Positions 5,228 to 11,903 of a stretch of 12,268 nucleotides of DNA are shown piece by piece. The notes below the pieces were generated by a model, which searched no databases, was not told where the DNA came from, and was given only the letters and a program-made list of their open reading frames with translations. The translations under genes were made by a program, and so were the position numbers. Position 1 is the stretch's first letter. Each line of letters starts with the position of its first letter. The stretch is from Rhodospirillaceae bacterium (GTDB lineage Bacteria; Pseudomonadota; Alphaproteobacteria; CADEGL01). The stretch is taken from positions 1 to 12,268 of the forward strand of contig JABIRQ010000455.1 of NCBI GenBank assembly GCA_018699755.1, given 5' to 3'.

Positions 5228-8209
5228 ATGATGACGAACGGAAGCGGGCCGATCGCGCCGTTGCTGCGCCGAGGGGCTTGGGTCGCGATTGTCGCCACCC
5301 TGGGAATTTCCTCCGCGCAGGGCGCATCCTGCTCGGCCGAGCGCCCACAGGCCCTGGCGCCGCAGGACATCGCCCTGTGCGAAAGCCTGGAGGCGGAAAT
5401 CCGCGATCCCAGCGCCCTGCCGCTCGACGCATACGAGGAAAAGCTCGACCGTTTCCTCGGCGGCTATTGCCACCGCAACACAGCGGCCGGCTGGCAGCGG
5501 GACAAGCGGGTGCGCGACACCGGGCCCTTCACGGCGCGGTTCTCTGACGGGGCCTGGACGGGCGAATACCACGGCACCCATTCCCCGGTCGTGATCTGGT
5601 ACAGCCCCGAGATGGTCGAATGGCTGCGCGCCAACCGGCCGGCCGAGGGCGGTGGCCCGGCGGAGCCGCCGCCGGTGCCGGACGGCGCGGTGATGATCAA
5701 GGAAATGTTCCCCGCGCCGGCCAGCACCTGCGCCGAGATCGCGCCGGAGCGGCTGTTCCCGACCGACGGCGCGGCGATCATGGTGCGCGACCGCGACGCC
5801 TCCCACGACGGCTGGTTCTGGGGCTGGTACGGCTTCGGCCCCGACAGCGGCTGGGCGCCGGACTGGCCGCCGCCGGAATCGAGTCCGCCGGCCAATATGG
5901 GCTTCGCGCAGTACTGCATGAACTGCCACGCCTCGGCCGCCGACGACCTGACCTTCGCCACGGCCCGGAACATTCAGGGCGAGGCCGGCGAGCCGTTGGT
6001 CTATCTCGACCAGAGCGGGGTGACCGTGGCGCCGCCCGGCTCCCACCACCGCGAGGTGGTGCTGCCGCGAAGCGCCGCGGGCCGTCTCGGCGAGCCGCAT
6101 TACCGGCCCGATACCGCGGTGCTTGACGCACTGAGAGCCGACGGCCTGGCGCTCGAGACCTGGGACAGCGTCTCCCGGATGCCGTCGCAGAGCTACGACA
6201 ACGCCTGGGTCGGCGCGGACGGGCCCACAGCCGCCGACGAGTTCCTGACCTCGAGCCAATGCCTCGGCTGCCACGACGCCGGCAGCACCGGGCTGCAGTT
6301 CGACATGACCGAGCCGAACCCCCATGGCGACGGCCTCCTCAACCTGTCGCCCTATGCCACTTGGCGCAGCTCTCCCATGGGGCTGGCGGGGCGCGACCCG
6401 TTCTTCTTCGCCCAGCTCGCCAGCGAGACCGAGACCTTCCATCCCGAGTCGAGCGACCTGGTGCAGGACACTTGCCTCGCCTGCCATGGGTTCAACGGCC
6501 AGCGGCAGTTCCATATCGACCGTTTCGCCGAGACCGGGACATGCGAGCCATTTACCCGCGACATCGTGAACGCCGTGCCCTGGCCGCCCGGCAATCCCGG
6601 CGCGGAGCACGCAAAATACGGCGCCCTCGCGCGGGACGGCATCTCCTGCACGGCATGCCACCGCATGGCGCTCGGCGGCGGCGGTGCGGACCTGTTGGCG
6701 AGGCCGGAGAATGCCTGCGTGGAGGAGCGCCAGGCGCGCATCAACCCGGACAACACCGGGTTCGCCCGCACCTTCACCGGGAGCTACCCGGTGATCGCGC
6801 CCGATACCCTCATCGGGCCGTTCGAAATGCCCAAGTCCAAGCCCATGGAGAACGCGCTCGGCATCACGCCGAAGCACGACGCCGGGCTTAGGCAATCCGA
6901 AGCCTGCGGCTCGTGCCATACGGTTCATCTGTCGGTTCTTCTCGAAGGCAAGGCCGTCGGTCAGATCTACGAGCAGACGACCTATCCGGAATGGGCGTTC
7001 AGTGCCTACCGGACCGGCGAGACGACGGCGGGCGAACTGCCCCACGGCAAGGGCGAGGCGGCTCAGTCCTGCCAGGACTGTCACATGCCTTCGCGCGACG
7101 AAAGTGGGACGCCGTATCGCAGCAAGATCGCGAGCATCCAGGAATTCAGCAACTTCCCGGAAACCGATCATCGCCTCGCGCCGGAGGAGATCGACCTGCC
7201 CGTGCGCGACGGGTTCGCCCGCCACACCCTCGTCGGCCTCAACGTCTTTCTCGTTAAGATCGCGCAGCAGTTCCCGGACGTACTGGGCATCCGCACGCAG
7301 GATCCGATGCTGGTGTCGCGCGGCCTCGACCCCCTGTTGCGCACCGAGCAGGCGATGCTCGACCTCGCCTCCGACCAGACCGCCGAATTGACCATCGACG
7401 GGATCGAACTCGACGCCAGCACCCTGCGCGCGAAAGTCACCGTGACCAACAAGGCCGGTCACAAGTTCCCGTCCGGCGTCGGCTTTCGCCGCGCTTTCGT
7501 CGCCTTCCGGGTGCTCGACCAGAACGGCGGCGAGCTCTGGGCCTCCGGCCGCACAAATGCTGCGGGGGCCATCGTTGACGAGTCCGACGAGCCCGTGGAG
7601 GGCGAGTATTGGTGGGCCGAGGATTGCTCGACGCGCCTGCGCCCGGACGAGCGCCGCCATCAGCCGCATTACCAGACCGTCACGAAGCAGGATCAGGTGC
7701 AGATTTTCCAGGAACTGGTCGCCGCGCCGCCTGAAGACGGCTCGCAAGCGGTCTGCGGCCATGATGCCGAACCCCGGGGCGCCCTGACGACGAGCTTCCT
7801 GTCGATCTGTGCGCCGGTGAAGGACAATCGCCTTCTTCCGAAGGGCACCCTGCCGCTTTCCGACCGGGTGGAGATCGCCAAGGCGCTGGGCGCCGGGGAA
7901 GACCTGGCCCGGGACACCGGCGCGGTCGCCGTCGGCGACGACCGGGATTACCTGTCCGGCGGCGGCGACACGCTCGTTTACGAGGTCGCGCTGGACGACC
8001 TGCCGCCGGGCCGGCAGCCGCAATCGGTCGAAGCGACGCTCTACTACCAGGCGACGCCGCCCTTCTATCTGCAGGATCGCTTCTGCACCTCGCAAAGCGC
8101 GGATACCAAGCGCCTCAAGTTCCTGGCAGGACATCTCAATCTCGACGGCACGGAGGCCGAAGGCTGGAAGCTGAAGGTCGTCACCACCGGGATCGTGGCA
8201 ATCGATTGA
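5228..8209 (+). CDS. Exported P460-like/multiheme (six CXXCH) cytochrome c
   Basis: The 993-residue product starts at a double ATG (5228/5231). An N-terminal signal peptide has Arg14-Arg15, a hydrophobic stretch (AWVAIVATLGISSAQG) and likely cleavage near residue 32-33, so the protein is periplasmic. Residues about 85-250 resemble cytochrome P460: HGTHSPVVIWYSPEMVEWL, PDGAVMIKEMFP, MVRDRDASHDGWFWGWYGF, then QYCMNCHASAADD. CXXCH heme sites begin at Cys230, 345, 416, 474, 560 and 615. After the hemes, about residues 738-770 (VTNKAGHKFPSGVGFRRAF) match a segment common in large multiheme cytochromes, with a beta-rich C-terminal domain. It could oxidise a small N compound or relay electrons, but the substrate is unknown. 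It ends 93 bp before the next operon; no cytochrome maturation gene is nearby. Start choice between the two ATGs is open. Confidence 0.85.
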   Translation: MMTNGSGPIAPLLRRGAWVAIVATLGISSAQGASCSAERPQALAPQDIALCESLEAEIRDPSALPLDAYEEKLDRFLGGYCHRNTAAGWQRDKRVRDTGPFTARFSDGAWTGEYHGTHSPVVIWYSPEMVEWLRANRPAEGGGPAEPPPVPDGAVMIKEMFPAPASTCAEIAPERLFPTDGAAIMVRDRDASHDGWFWGWYGFGPDSGWAPDWPPPESSPPANMGFAQYCMNCHASAADDLTFATARNIQGEAGEPLVYLDQSGVTVAPPGSHHREVVLPRSAAGRLGEPHYRPDTAVLDALRADGLALETWDSVSRMPSQSYDNAWVGADGPTAADEFLTSSQCLGCHDAGSTGLQFDMTEPNPHGDGLLNLSPYATWRSSPMGLAGRDPFFFAQLASETETFHPESSDLVQDTCLACHGFNGQRQFHIDRFAETGTCEPFTRDIVNAVPWPPGNPGAEHAKYGALARDGISCTACHRMALGGGGADLLARPENACVEERQARINPDNTGFARTFTGSYPVIAPDTLIGPFEMPKSKPMENALGITPKHDAGLRQSEACGSCHTVHLSVLLEGKAVGQIYEQTTYPEWAFSAYRTGETTAGELPHGKGEAAQSCQDCHMPSRDESGTPYRSKIASIQEFSNFPETDHRLAPEEIDLPVRDGFARHTLVGLNVFLVKIAQQFPDVLGIRTQDPMLVSRGLDPLLRTEQAMLDLASDQTAELTIDGIELDASTLRAKVTVTNKAGHKFPSGVGFRRAFVAFRVLDQNGGELWASGRTNAAGAIVDESDEPVEGEYWWAEDCSTRLRPDERRHQPHYQTVTKQDQVQIFQELVAAPPEDGSQAVCGHDAEPRGALTTSFLSICAPVKDNRLLPKGTLPLSDRVEIAKALGAGEDLARDTGAVAVGDDRDYLSGGGDTLVYEVALDDLPPGRQPQSVEATLYYQATPPFYLQDRFCTSQSADTKRLKFLAGHLNLDGTEAEGWKLKVVTTGIVAID

Positions 8210-8270
8210 GGCGGTCGGCGGATCGACCCCCGTCCGGGAAAGCCCCTTGCCCCGCTTTGTCATTCCATCT

Positions 8271-8287
8271 ACTTTGCAATGGAAAGT
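8271..8287. promoter_or_regulatory. Palindromic operator, site A (before membrane protein gene)
   Basis: ACTTTGCAATGGAAAGT is a 17-bp inverted repeat with 7 of 8 arm positions matching. It sits just before the ribosome binding site (AGGGGA) of the gene at 8303. A near copy occurs at 9341-9357, overlapping the start of the prenyltransferase gene, with 15 of 17 bases identical. The winged-helix protein encoded between the two sites is the obvious candidate binder (inference). Confidence 0.65.
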
Positions 8288-8302
8288 CTCTAGGGGATCA
8301 CG

Positions 8303-8920
8303 ATGTCCGACCTCGACAAGGCCCTGGCCGATATCGTTGCCATCCGCAGCCGGATCGCGGCGGATACGGTGTTTCGCGGCTATGGCCCGGCGGCCCTGGC
8401 GGCGACCGGGGGGGTGGCGCTGCTGACCGCCCTGGCCCAGGCGCTGTGGCTCGCGGATCCGACGGCCAGCCCCCTCGCCTTCGTCCTCGGCTGGGTGGCG
8501 GCGGCCGTGGTTTCCGGCGGAATCGTCTGGTGGGAAATGCGCCGCCGCGCCCATCGCCACCATTCCGGCCTGGCCGACGCGATGATCCACAACGCGGCCC
8601 AGCAGTTCCTGCCCTCGGCCGCGGCGGGGCTCCTGCTGGCCGCCGTCCTGCTGCTCCACACGCCCGAATCGGTCTGGATGCTGCCGGGGCTTTGGCAGCT
8701 TCTGGTCGGCATCGGCATCTTCGCCTCGGCGCGGACCCTGCCGCGCGGCATCGTCCTGGTCGGCGGCTGGTATTTCGCGGCGGGGCTGGCCGTTCTCATG
8801 CTGGGCAGCGCCGATCATGCCCTGTCGCCCTGGACGATGGGCCTGCCCTTCCTGATCGGCCAGGGCCTGATGGCGGCGATCCTGCGCCGGGAATACGGAG
8901 CCGACGATGCCCGGGACTAA
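8303..8920 (+). CDS. Six-helix integral membrane protein of unknown function
   Basis: The 205-residue protein starts at ATG 8303 after AGGGGA. A short soluble N-terminus (MSDLDKALADIVAIRSRIAAD) with helical character precedes about six hydrophobic segments: roughly residues 29-50, 57-77, 104-119, 128-143, 149-167 and 174-193. A charged loop with a His/Arg cluster (EMRRRAHRHHSG) lies between helices two and three, probably cytoplasmic. It overlaps the regulator gene by 14 bp, so the two are translated as a pair. Small membrane proteins next to winged-helix regulators of this type are common, and the membrane protein could sense a membrane or lipid state or modulate the regulator; this is inference. 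No transporter or enzyme motif is visible. Confidence 0.85.
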   Translation: MSDLDKALADIVAIRSRIAADTVFRGYGPAALAATGGVALLTALAQALWLADPTASPLAFVLGWVAAAVVSGGIVWWEMRRRAHRHHSGLADAMIHNAAQQFLPSAAAGLLLAAVLLLHTPESVWMLPGLWQLLVGIGIFASARTLPRGIVLVGGWYFAAGLAVLMLGSADHALSPWTMGLPFLIGQGLMAAILRREYGADDARD

Positions 8921-9314
8921 GCGCGGCCCCCAGAGCGGCCCCCAGCAGGACAAGACGGCGCCCTTCGCCTATGACGGACTCGACCGGGTCATCCACGAGA
9001 AGGCCCGGCTCGGCCTGCTCACCTCTCTCATGGTCAACCCGGAGGGCCTAGCCTTCGCGGAATTGAAGCGCCTCTGCGATCTGACCGACGGCAATCTGAG
9101 CCGCCATCTTCAGGTCCTGCAGGAGGCCGGCCTGGTCGAAATCACCAAGGGCTACGACGGCAACCGGCCCCACACGACCTGCCGCCTGACCGCAGCCGGT
9201 CGGCGCCGGTTCGTCGACTATCTCGGCGTGCTGGAAGGGGTGGTGCGCGACGCGGCCGAAGCGGCCGGGGACAAGTATGCGCCGGGGGCGCGGCGGGGCG
9301 TTCTGCCCGCCTGA
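8907..9314 (+). CDS. Winged-helix DNA-binding transcriptional regulator
   Basis: The 135-residue product begins within the end of the membrane protein gene (ATG 8907, GGAG seven bases upstream). Residues 24-45 (LDRVIHEKARLGLLTSLMVN) form the first helix of a single winged-helix domain. The helix-turn-helix is at about 49-75 (FAELKRLCDLTDGNLSRHLQ, then VLQEAGL), followed by a wing (VEITKGYDGNRPHTTCRLTAAG) and a C-terminal dimerisation helix (residues 98-119). This matches the small HTH_34/ArsR-MarR-like group that lacks a ligand domain. It most likely binds the 17-bp palindromes at 8271 and 9341, so it would autoregulate its operon and control the adjacent prenyltransferase gene. There is no metal-binding Cys cluster. 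Confidence 0.88.
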   Translation: MPGTKRGPQSGPQQDKTAPFAYDGLDRVIHEKARLGLLTSLMVNPEGLAFAELKRLCDLTDGNLSRHLQVLQEAGLVEITKGYDGNRPHTTCRLTAAGRRRFVDYLGVLEGVVRDAAEAAGDKYAPGARRGVLPA

Positions 9315-9340
9315 TCGGGGAGCTATTTTTTTGACAGGAG

Positions 9341-9357
9341 ACTCTGCAATGCAAAGT
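9341..9357. promoter_or_regulatory. Palindromic operator, site B (overlaps the uppS-like start codon)
   Basis: ACTCTGCAATGCAAAGT is an inverted repeat with 7 of 8 arm positions matching. The ATG of the prenyltransferase gene (9349-9351) lies in its centre and AGGAGA just before it. It differs from site A at two positions. A perfect TTGACA is at 9331-9336, but a promoter using it would start transcription after this ATG. Binding here could block read-through or initiation. Confidence 0.65.
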
Positions 9358-10059
9358 GTTTTTCACTCCCGACTCCATGTCGCCGTCATCATGGACGGCA
9401 ACGGGCGCTGGGCGGCGCGGCGCGGCTGGCCGCGCGCGCGGGGCCACGAGGCGGGAGTCGAGGCGATCCGGCGGGTCGCCGAGGCCGCGCCGGAGCACGG
9501 CGTGGGGACCCTCAGCCTCTATGCCTTCTCGGCCGACAACTGGCGCCGGCCCAAGGCCGAGGTGCGGGCGTTGATGGGCCTCTTCCGCCTCTATCTGCGG
9601 ACGGAGACGGCGCGCCTTGTCCGCGACGGCATCCGCCTGACCGTGTTCGGCCGGCGCGACCGCCTGCCCGACGGCATTCCCGAAGCGATCGGCCGGGCCG
9701 AGGCCGAGACGGCGGGCGGCACGCGCCTCCATCTGCGCATCGCGGTCGACTACTCCGCGCGGGCCGCGATCCTCGCGGCCGCAATTCAGGCGAGGGCGTG
9801 CGGGGGTGTCGGGCGCGAGGCGTTCCGCCGCCTGGTGACCGGCGAGCCGGCGCCGCCGGATGTCGATCTGCTGATCCGCACCAGCGGCGAACAACGCCTG
9901 TCGGACTTCCTGCTCTGGGAAAGCGCCTATGCCGAACTCTTTTTTACCGAGCGCATGTGGCCGGATTTCGGCGCCGAGGACCTGGCCCAGGCCCTGGCTG
10001 CCTTCCGCGCCCGCGACCGACGCTTCGGCGGCCTCGCCGAGCCGGTCGCGGCGGCCTGA
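9349..10059 (+). CDS. cis-Prenyltransferase, undecaprenyl diphosphate synthase family
   Basis: It condenses isopentenyl diphosphate onto an allylic diphosphate to make a cis-polyprenyl carrier lipid, at the cytosolic membrane face. The 236-residue start at ATG 9349 follows AGGAGA; an upstream in-frame start at 9277 would lie inside the regulator gene and is less likely. Motifs in order: MDGNGRW with catalytic Asp16, GHEAG (32-36), LYAFSADNWRRP (58-68, usually S-S-E-N-W), VDYSAR (133-138, usually N-Y-G-G-R), and DLLIRTSGEQRLSDFLLW followed by AYAELFFTERMWPDF (173-207), containing the IPP-binding Arg177 and Arg183. The Asn-to-Asp and Gly-Gly-to-Ser-Ala changes depart from the essential housekeeping enzyme. 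It is not beside frr, cdsA or dxr, so it is probably a second, regulated paralogue. Product chain length is unknown. Confidence 0.9.
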   Translation: MQSVFHSRLHVAVIMDGNGRWAARRGWPRARGHEAGVEAIRRVAEAAPEHGVGTLSLYAFSADNWRRPKAEVRALMGLFRLYLRTETARLVRDGIRLTVFGRRDRLPDGIPEAIGRAEAETAGGTRLHLRIAVDYSARAAILAAAIQARACGGVGREAFRRLVTGEPAPPDVDLLIRTSGEQRLSDFLLWESAYAELFFTERMWPDFGAEDLAQALAAFRARDRRFGGLAEPVAAA

Positions 10060-10160
10060 GGCGGCATAGCCTTGTCATGCGCATGGGGCGCTACCCCGCC
10101 AAGCCGTTACCACCTGCGCGCGCGAGCCGCGACTCTTCCGGTCGGACTTGCGAGGCTCCC

Positions 10161-10343
10161 ATGACCGACAGCCATTCCCTCCACTCGGCGTTCCGGGAGA
10201 AGACCATGGAGTATATTTTCGTGGCCGAGTGTCTCCGCCATTTGTGGCGGGCCGGCGTCTTCAATGCCGAGGTGCTGCGGGCCGATGTGGACGCGGCCGA
10301 TGCTGAGCTCTACTCGGTGACCTTGACGCCCGCCACCGCCTGA
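10161..10343 (+). CDS. Small conserved-looking protein of unknown function, possibly truncated
   Basis: The 60-residue frame starts at ATG 10161, with GAGG eight bases upstream; a second in-frame ATG at 10206 has its own GGGAGAAG. It reads FREKTMEYIFVAECLRHLWR, then AGVFNAEVLRADVDAAD, and ends in a non-conserved tail (AELYSVTLTPATA). The middle resembles, from memory, the N-terminus of small hypothetical proteins of the form REK-hEHhFVGEhhRxLW...EVLxxxVDxxGYDLV, which continue with a longer restriction-like core. If that is right, this is a truncated or diverged member. There are no membrane segments. It stands alone between the prenyltransferase and dioxygenase genes. Confidence 0.55.
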   Translation: MTDSHSLHSAFREKTMEYIFVAECLRHLWRAGVFNAEVLRADVDAADAELYSVTLTPATA

Positions 10344-10445
10344 TCGCCGCGCGCCAGGGCTTCGGGATCGATCGAATCCGGGGACTCGCCAGACGGGCCG
10401 GCGGCCGGATAGTCTCGGTCGTCGCCACCGTTCAGCGAGACGTCC

Positions 10446-11303
10446 ATGCCCGCGGATCCGTCCGGCGCCTACGAACATATCCGGGTCGCGCCCATTGCCG
10501 GTGCGCTGGGGGCTGAGATCGGCGGAATCGATCTGTCGAAACCCCTGGACGACGCGGTCTTCGCCGAGGTCGAGCGCGCGCTGCACGAATATCTGGTCCT
10601 GTTCTTCCGCGATCAGCGCTTGAGCGAGGCCCGGCAAAAGGAATTCGGGCGCCGCTTCGGTCCGCTCAACCGCCATCCCTTCGTCGATCCCGATCGCACG
10701 GGTCGCCAGGACCCGGAGGTCTTCGAGGTTCGCCACGAGACGGGCGAGACCTACATCTTCGGCGAGGGTTGGCACATGGACCATACCTGGAAGCCGGTCC
10801 CCCTGATGGGCGGTATCCTGTTCGCGGTCGAGGTGCCGCCCTGGGGCGGCGATACCCTGTTCAGCAATCTCTATCTGGCCTACGAGACCTTGTCCGAGGG
10901 CCTGCGGGCCGCGCTCGACGGGTTGCGCGCGGTCCATGCCGCCAACCCGGCGCTCTATGTCGGCGATCCGAACCTGTCCCTGACCCCGGCCCAGATCGAC
11001 GCCATGCGCGCGGTCCATCCGGTCGTGTGCCGCCATCCGGGGACGGGGCGCAAGCTGCTGTTCCTGCACCCCCATATCGTGCGGCGCTTCGAGGGCTGGA
11101 CCGAGGAGGAGAGCCGGCCGCTGCTCGACTTCCTGTGCGACCATGCGACCCGGCCCGAATTCACCTGCCGCTTCCGCTGGCGCAAGGGCGATGTCGCGTT
11201 CTGGGACAACCGCGCCGTCATGCACAATCCGATCAACGACTATCGGGGTTTTCTGCGAGTCATGCACAGGGTCGCCGTCGAAGGAACCGCCGCGCCGGCG
11301 TGA
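10446..11303 (+). CDS. TauD/TfdA-family 2-oxoglutarate-dependent dioxygenase
   Basis: The 285-residue length is standard for the family, which oxidises substrates such as taurine or aryloxyalkanoates using Fe(II) and 2-oxoglutarate. The N-terminus (IAGALGAEIGGIDLSKPLDD) and HEYLVLFFRDQ (residues 47-57) are typical. The iron triad is His110-Met-Asp112 (GWHMDHTW) and His260 (AVMHNP). Arg271, 11 residues on, should bind 2-oxoglutarate, and Arg275 is at the position that in TauD binds the substrate sulfonate. Gly-Gly-Asp-Thr137 fits the co-substrate site. All catalytic residues are present, so the enzyme should be active. It starts at ATG 10446 with a weak GAGA ribosome binding site. The substrate is undefined; with no sulfonate transport genes here, I do not call it TauD. 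A VOC protein gene follows. Confidence 0.92.
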   Translation: MPADPSGAYEHIRVAPIAGALGAEIGGIDLSKPLDDAVFAEVERALHEYLVLFFRDQRLSEARQKEFGRRFGPLNRHPFVDPDRTGRQDPEVFEVRHETGETYIFGEGWHMDHTWKPVPLMGGILFAVEVPPWGGDTLFSNLYLAYETLSEGLRAALDGLRAVHAANPALYVGDPNLSLTPAQIDAMRAVHPVVCRHPGTGRKLLFLHPHIVRRFEGWTEEESRPLLDFLCDHATRPEFTCRFRWRKGDVAFWDNRAVMHNPINDYRGFLRVMHRVAVEGTAAPA

Positions 11304-11449
11304 CGCGCTGCCGGAATGCGCTCCTCGCATGGCTTCCGGATCGAGCTCATGCGTGACAAATCCGCGGGCGAGGCGCTTGATCCGTTGCGACGGCGGGCGG
11401 CCAGTCCGCCCCGCGGCTTCCGATCAACCCGGCAGCGAGGGAGACTCCG

Positions 11450-11830
11450 ATGCTTGCCAATGCTCTATTCGGCGTGAGCGATATCGCGCGCTCGACCAAA
11501 TACTACGACGCGGTGTTCGCGCCGCTCGGCTACCAGCGGGTCCTCACCGGCGAAAAGTTCGTCGGCTACAGCGACGGGCCCAAGACGAAATTCTATATCT
11601 GCCTGCCGGCCAACGGAAAACCCGCCTCGGTCGGCAACGGCTCCCAGGTCAGCGTGGTGGCCAAGGACAAGGCGGCGGTCGACGCTTTCTACGCCGCCGC
11701 GCTCAAGCATGGCGGCAGCGACGAGGGCAAGCCCGGTTACCGGCCGCCCGAGAAGCAGACGAGCTATGGCTGCTATGTGCGCGATCCCGACGGCAACAAG
11801 ATGATGGCCGTCTGCTCCGACCCGAAATAG
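11450..11830 (+). CDS. VOC (glyoxalase-like) fold protein lacking usual metal ligands
   Basis: The 126-residue protein starts at ATG 11450 behind GAGGGAGA. The VOC paired beta-alpha-beta fold is clear: FGVSDIARSTKYYDAVFAPL (residues 7-26), then VSVVAKDKAAVDAFYAAALK (67-86) and YVRDPDGNKMMAVC (109-122). In metal-using relatives of this small family the ligands are a His near position 4, a His near 66, and a Glu in D-P-D-G-N-K-I-E-A. Here these positions are Asn4, Gln66 and Met119. It is therefore probably not a metal-dependent lyase or dioxygenase, and may be a binding protein or use another chemistry. It lies 147 bp after the dioxygenase gene in the same direction and may share its transcript. 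Confidence 0.88.
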   Translation: MLANALFGVSDIARSTKYYDAVFAPLGYQRVLTGEKFVGYSDGPKTKFYICLPANGKPASVGNGSQVSVVAKDKAAVDAFYAAALKHGGSDEGKPGYRPPEKQTSYGCYVRDPDGNKMMAVCSDPK

Positions 11831-11861
11831 CGCGGGCCGCAGGGTTCCGACCAAACACCTT

Positions 11862-11891
11862 ATGCCCGGCGGCTGGGGTGCCGCCGGGCAT
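11862..11891. terminator. Strong hairpin between convergent genes, probable bidirectional terminator
   Basis: ATGCCCGGCGGC (11862-11873) and GCCGCCGGGCAT (11880-11891) form a perfect 12-bp stem with loop TGGGGT. It lies between the stop of the VOC gene and the stop of the converging receiver gene. There is no T run on either side, so termination may not be purely intrinsic. Confidence 0.65.
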
Positions 11892-11903
11892 GGCAAGGCA
11901 CCG

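Noticed and set aside
5090..8953. Minus-strand open frame of 1287 codons
   Set aside because: It is entirely antisense to the cytochrome and membrane protein genes, whose hemes, signal peptide and helices are convincing. Its Arg/Gly/Ala-rich composition is a typical high-GC shadow.
9277..9348. Upstream in-frame start for the prenyltransferase
   Set aside because: It would overlap the regulator gene and give a 24-residue Arg/Gly-rich extension not seen in the family; the ATG at 9349 has a proper ribosome binding site.
9331..9359. TTGACA as -35 of a promoter for the prenyltransferase gene
   Set aside because: A -10 at normal spacing would fall after the ATG, and there is no good TATAAT-like hexamer. 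The next in-frame Met is the active-site MDGNGRW Met, which would remove the N-terminus.
10107..11330. Minus-strand open frame of 407 codons
   Set aside because: It is a shadow of the TauD-type gene, where all catalytic residues are on the plus strand.
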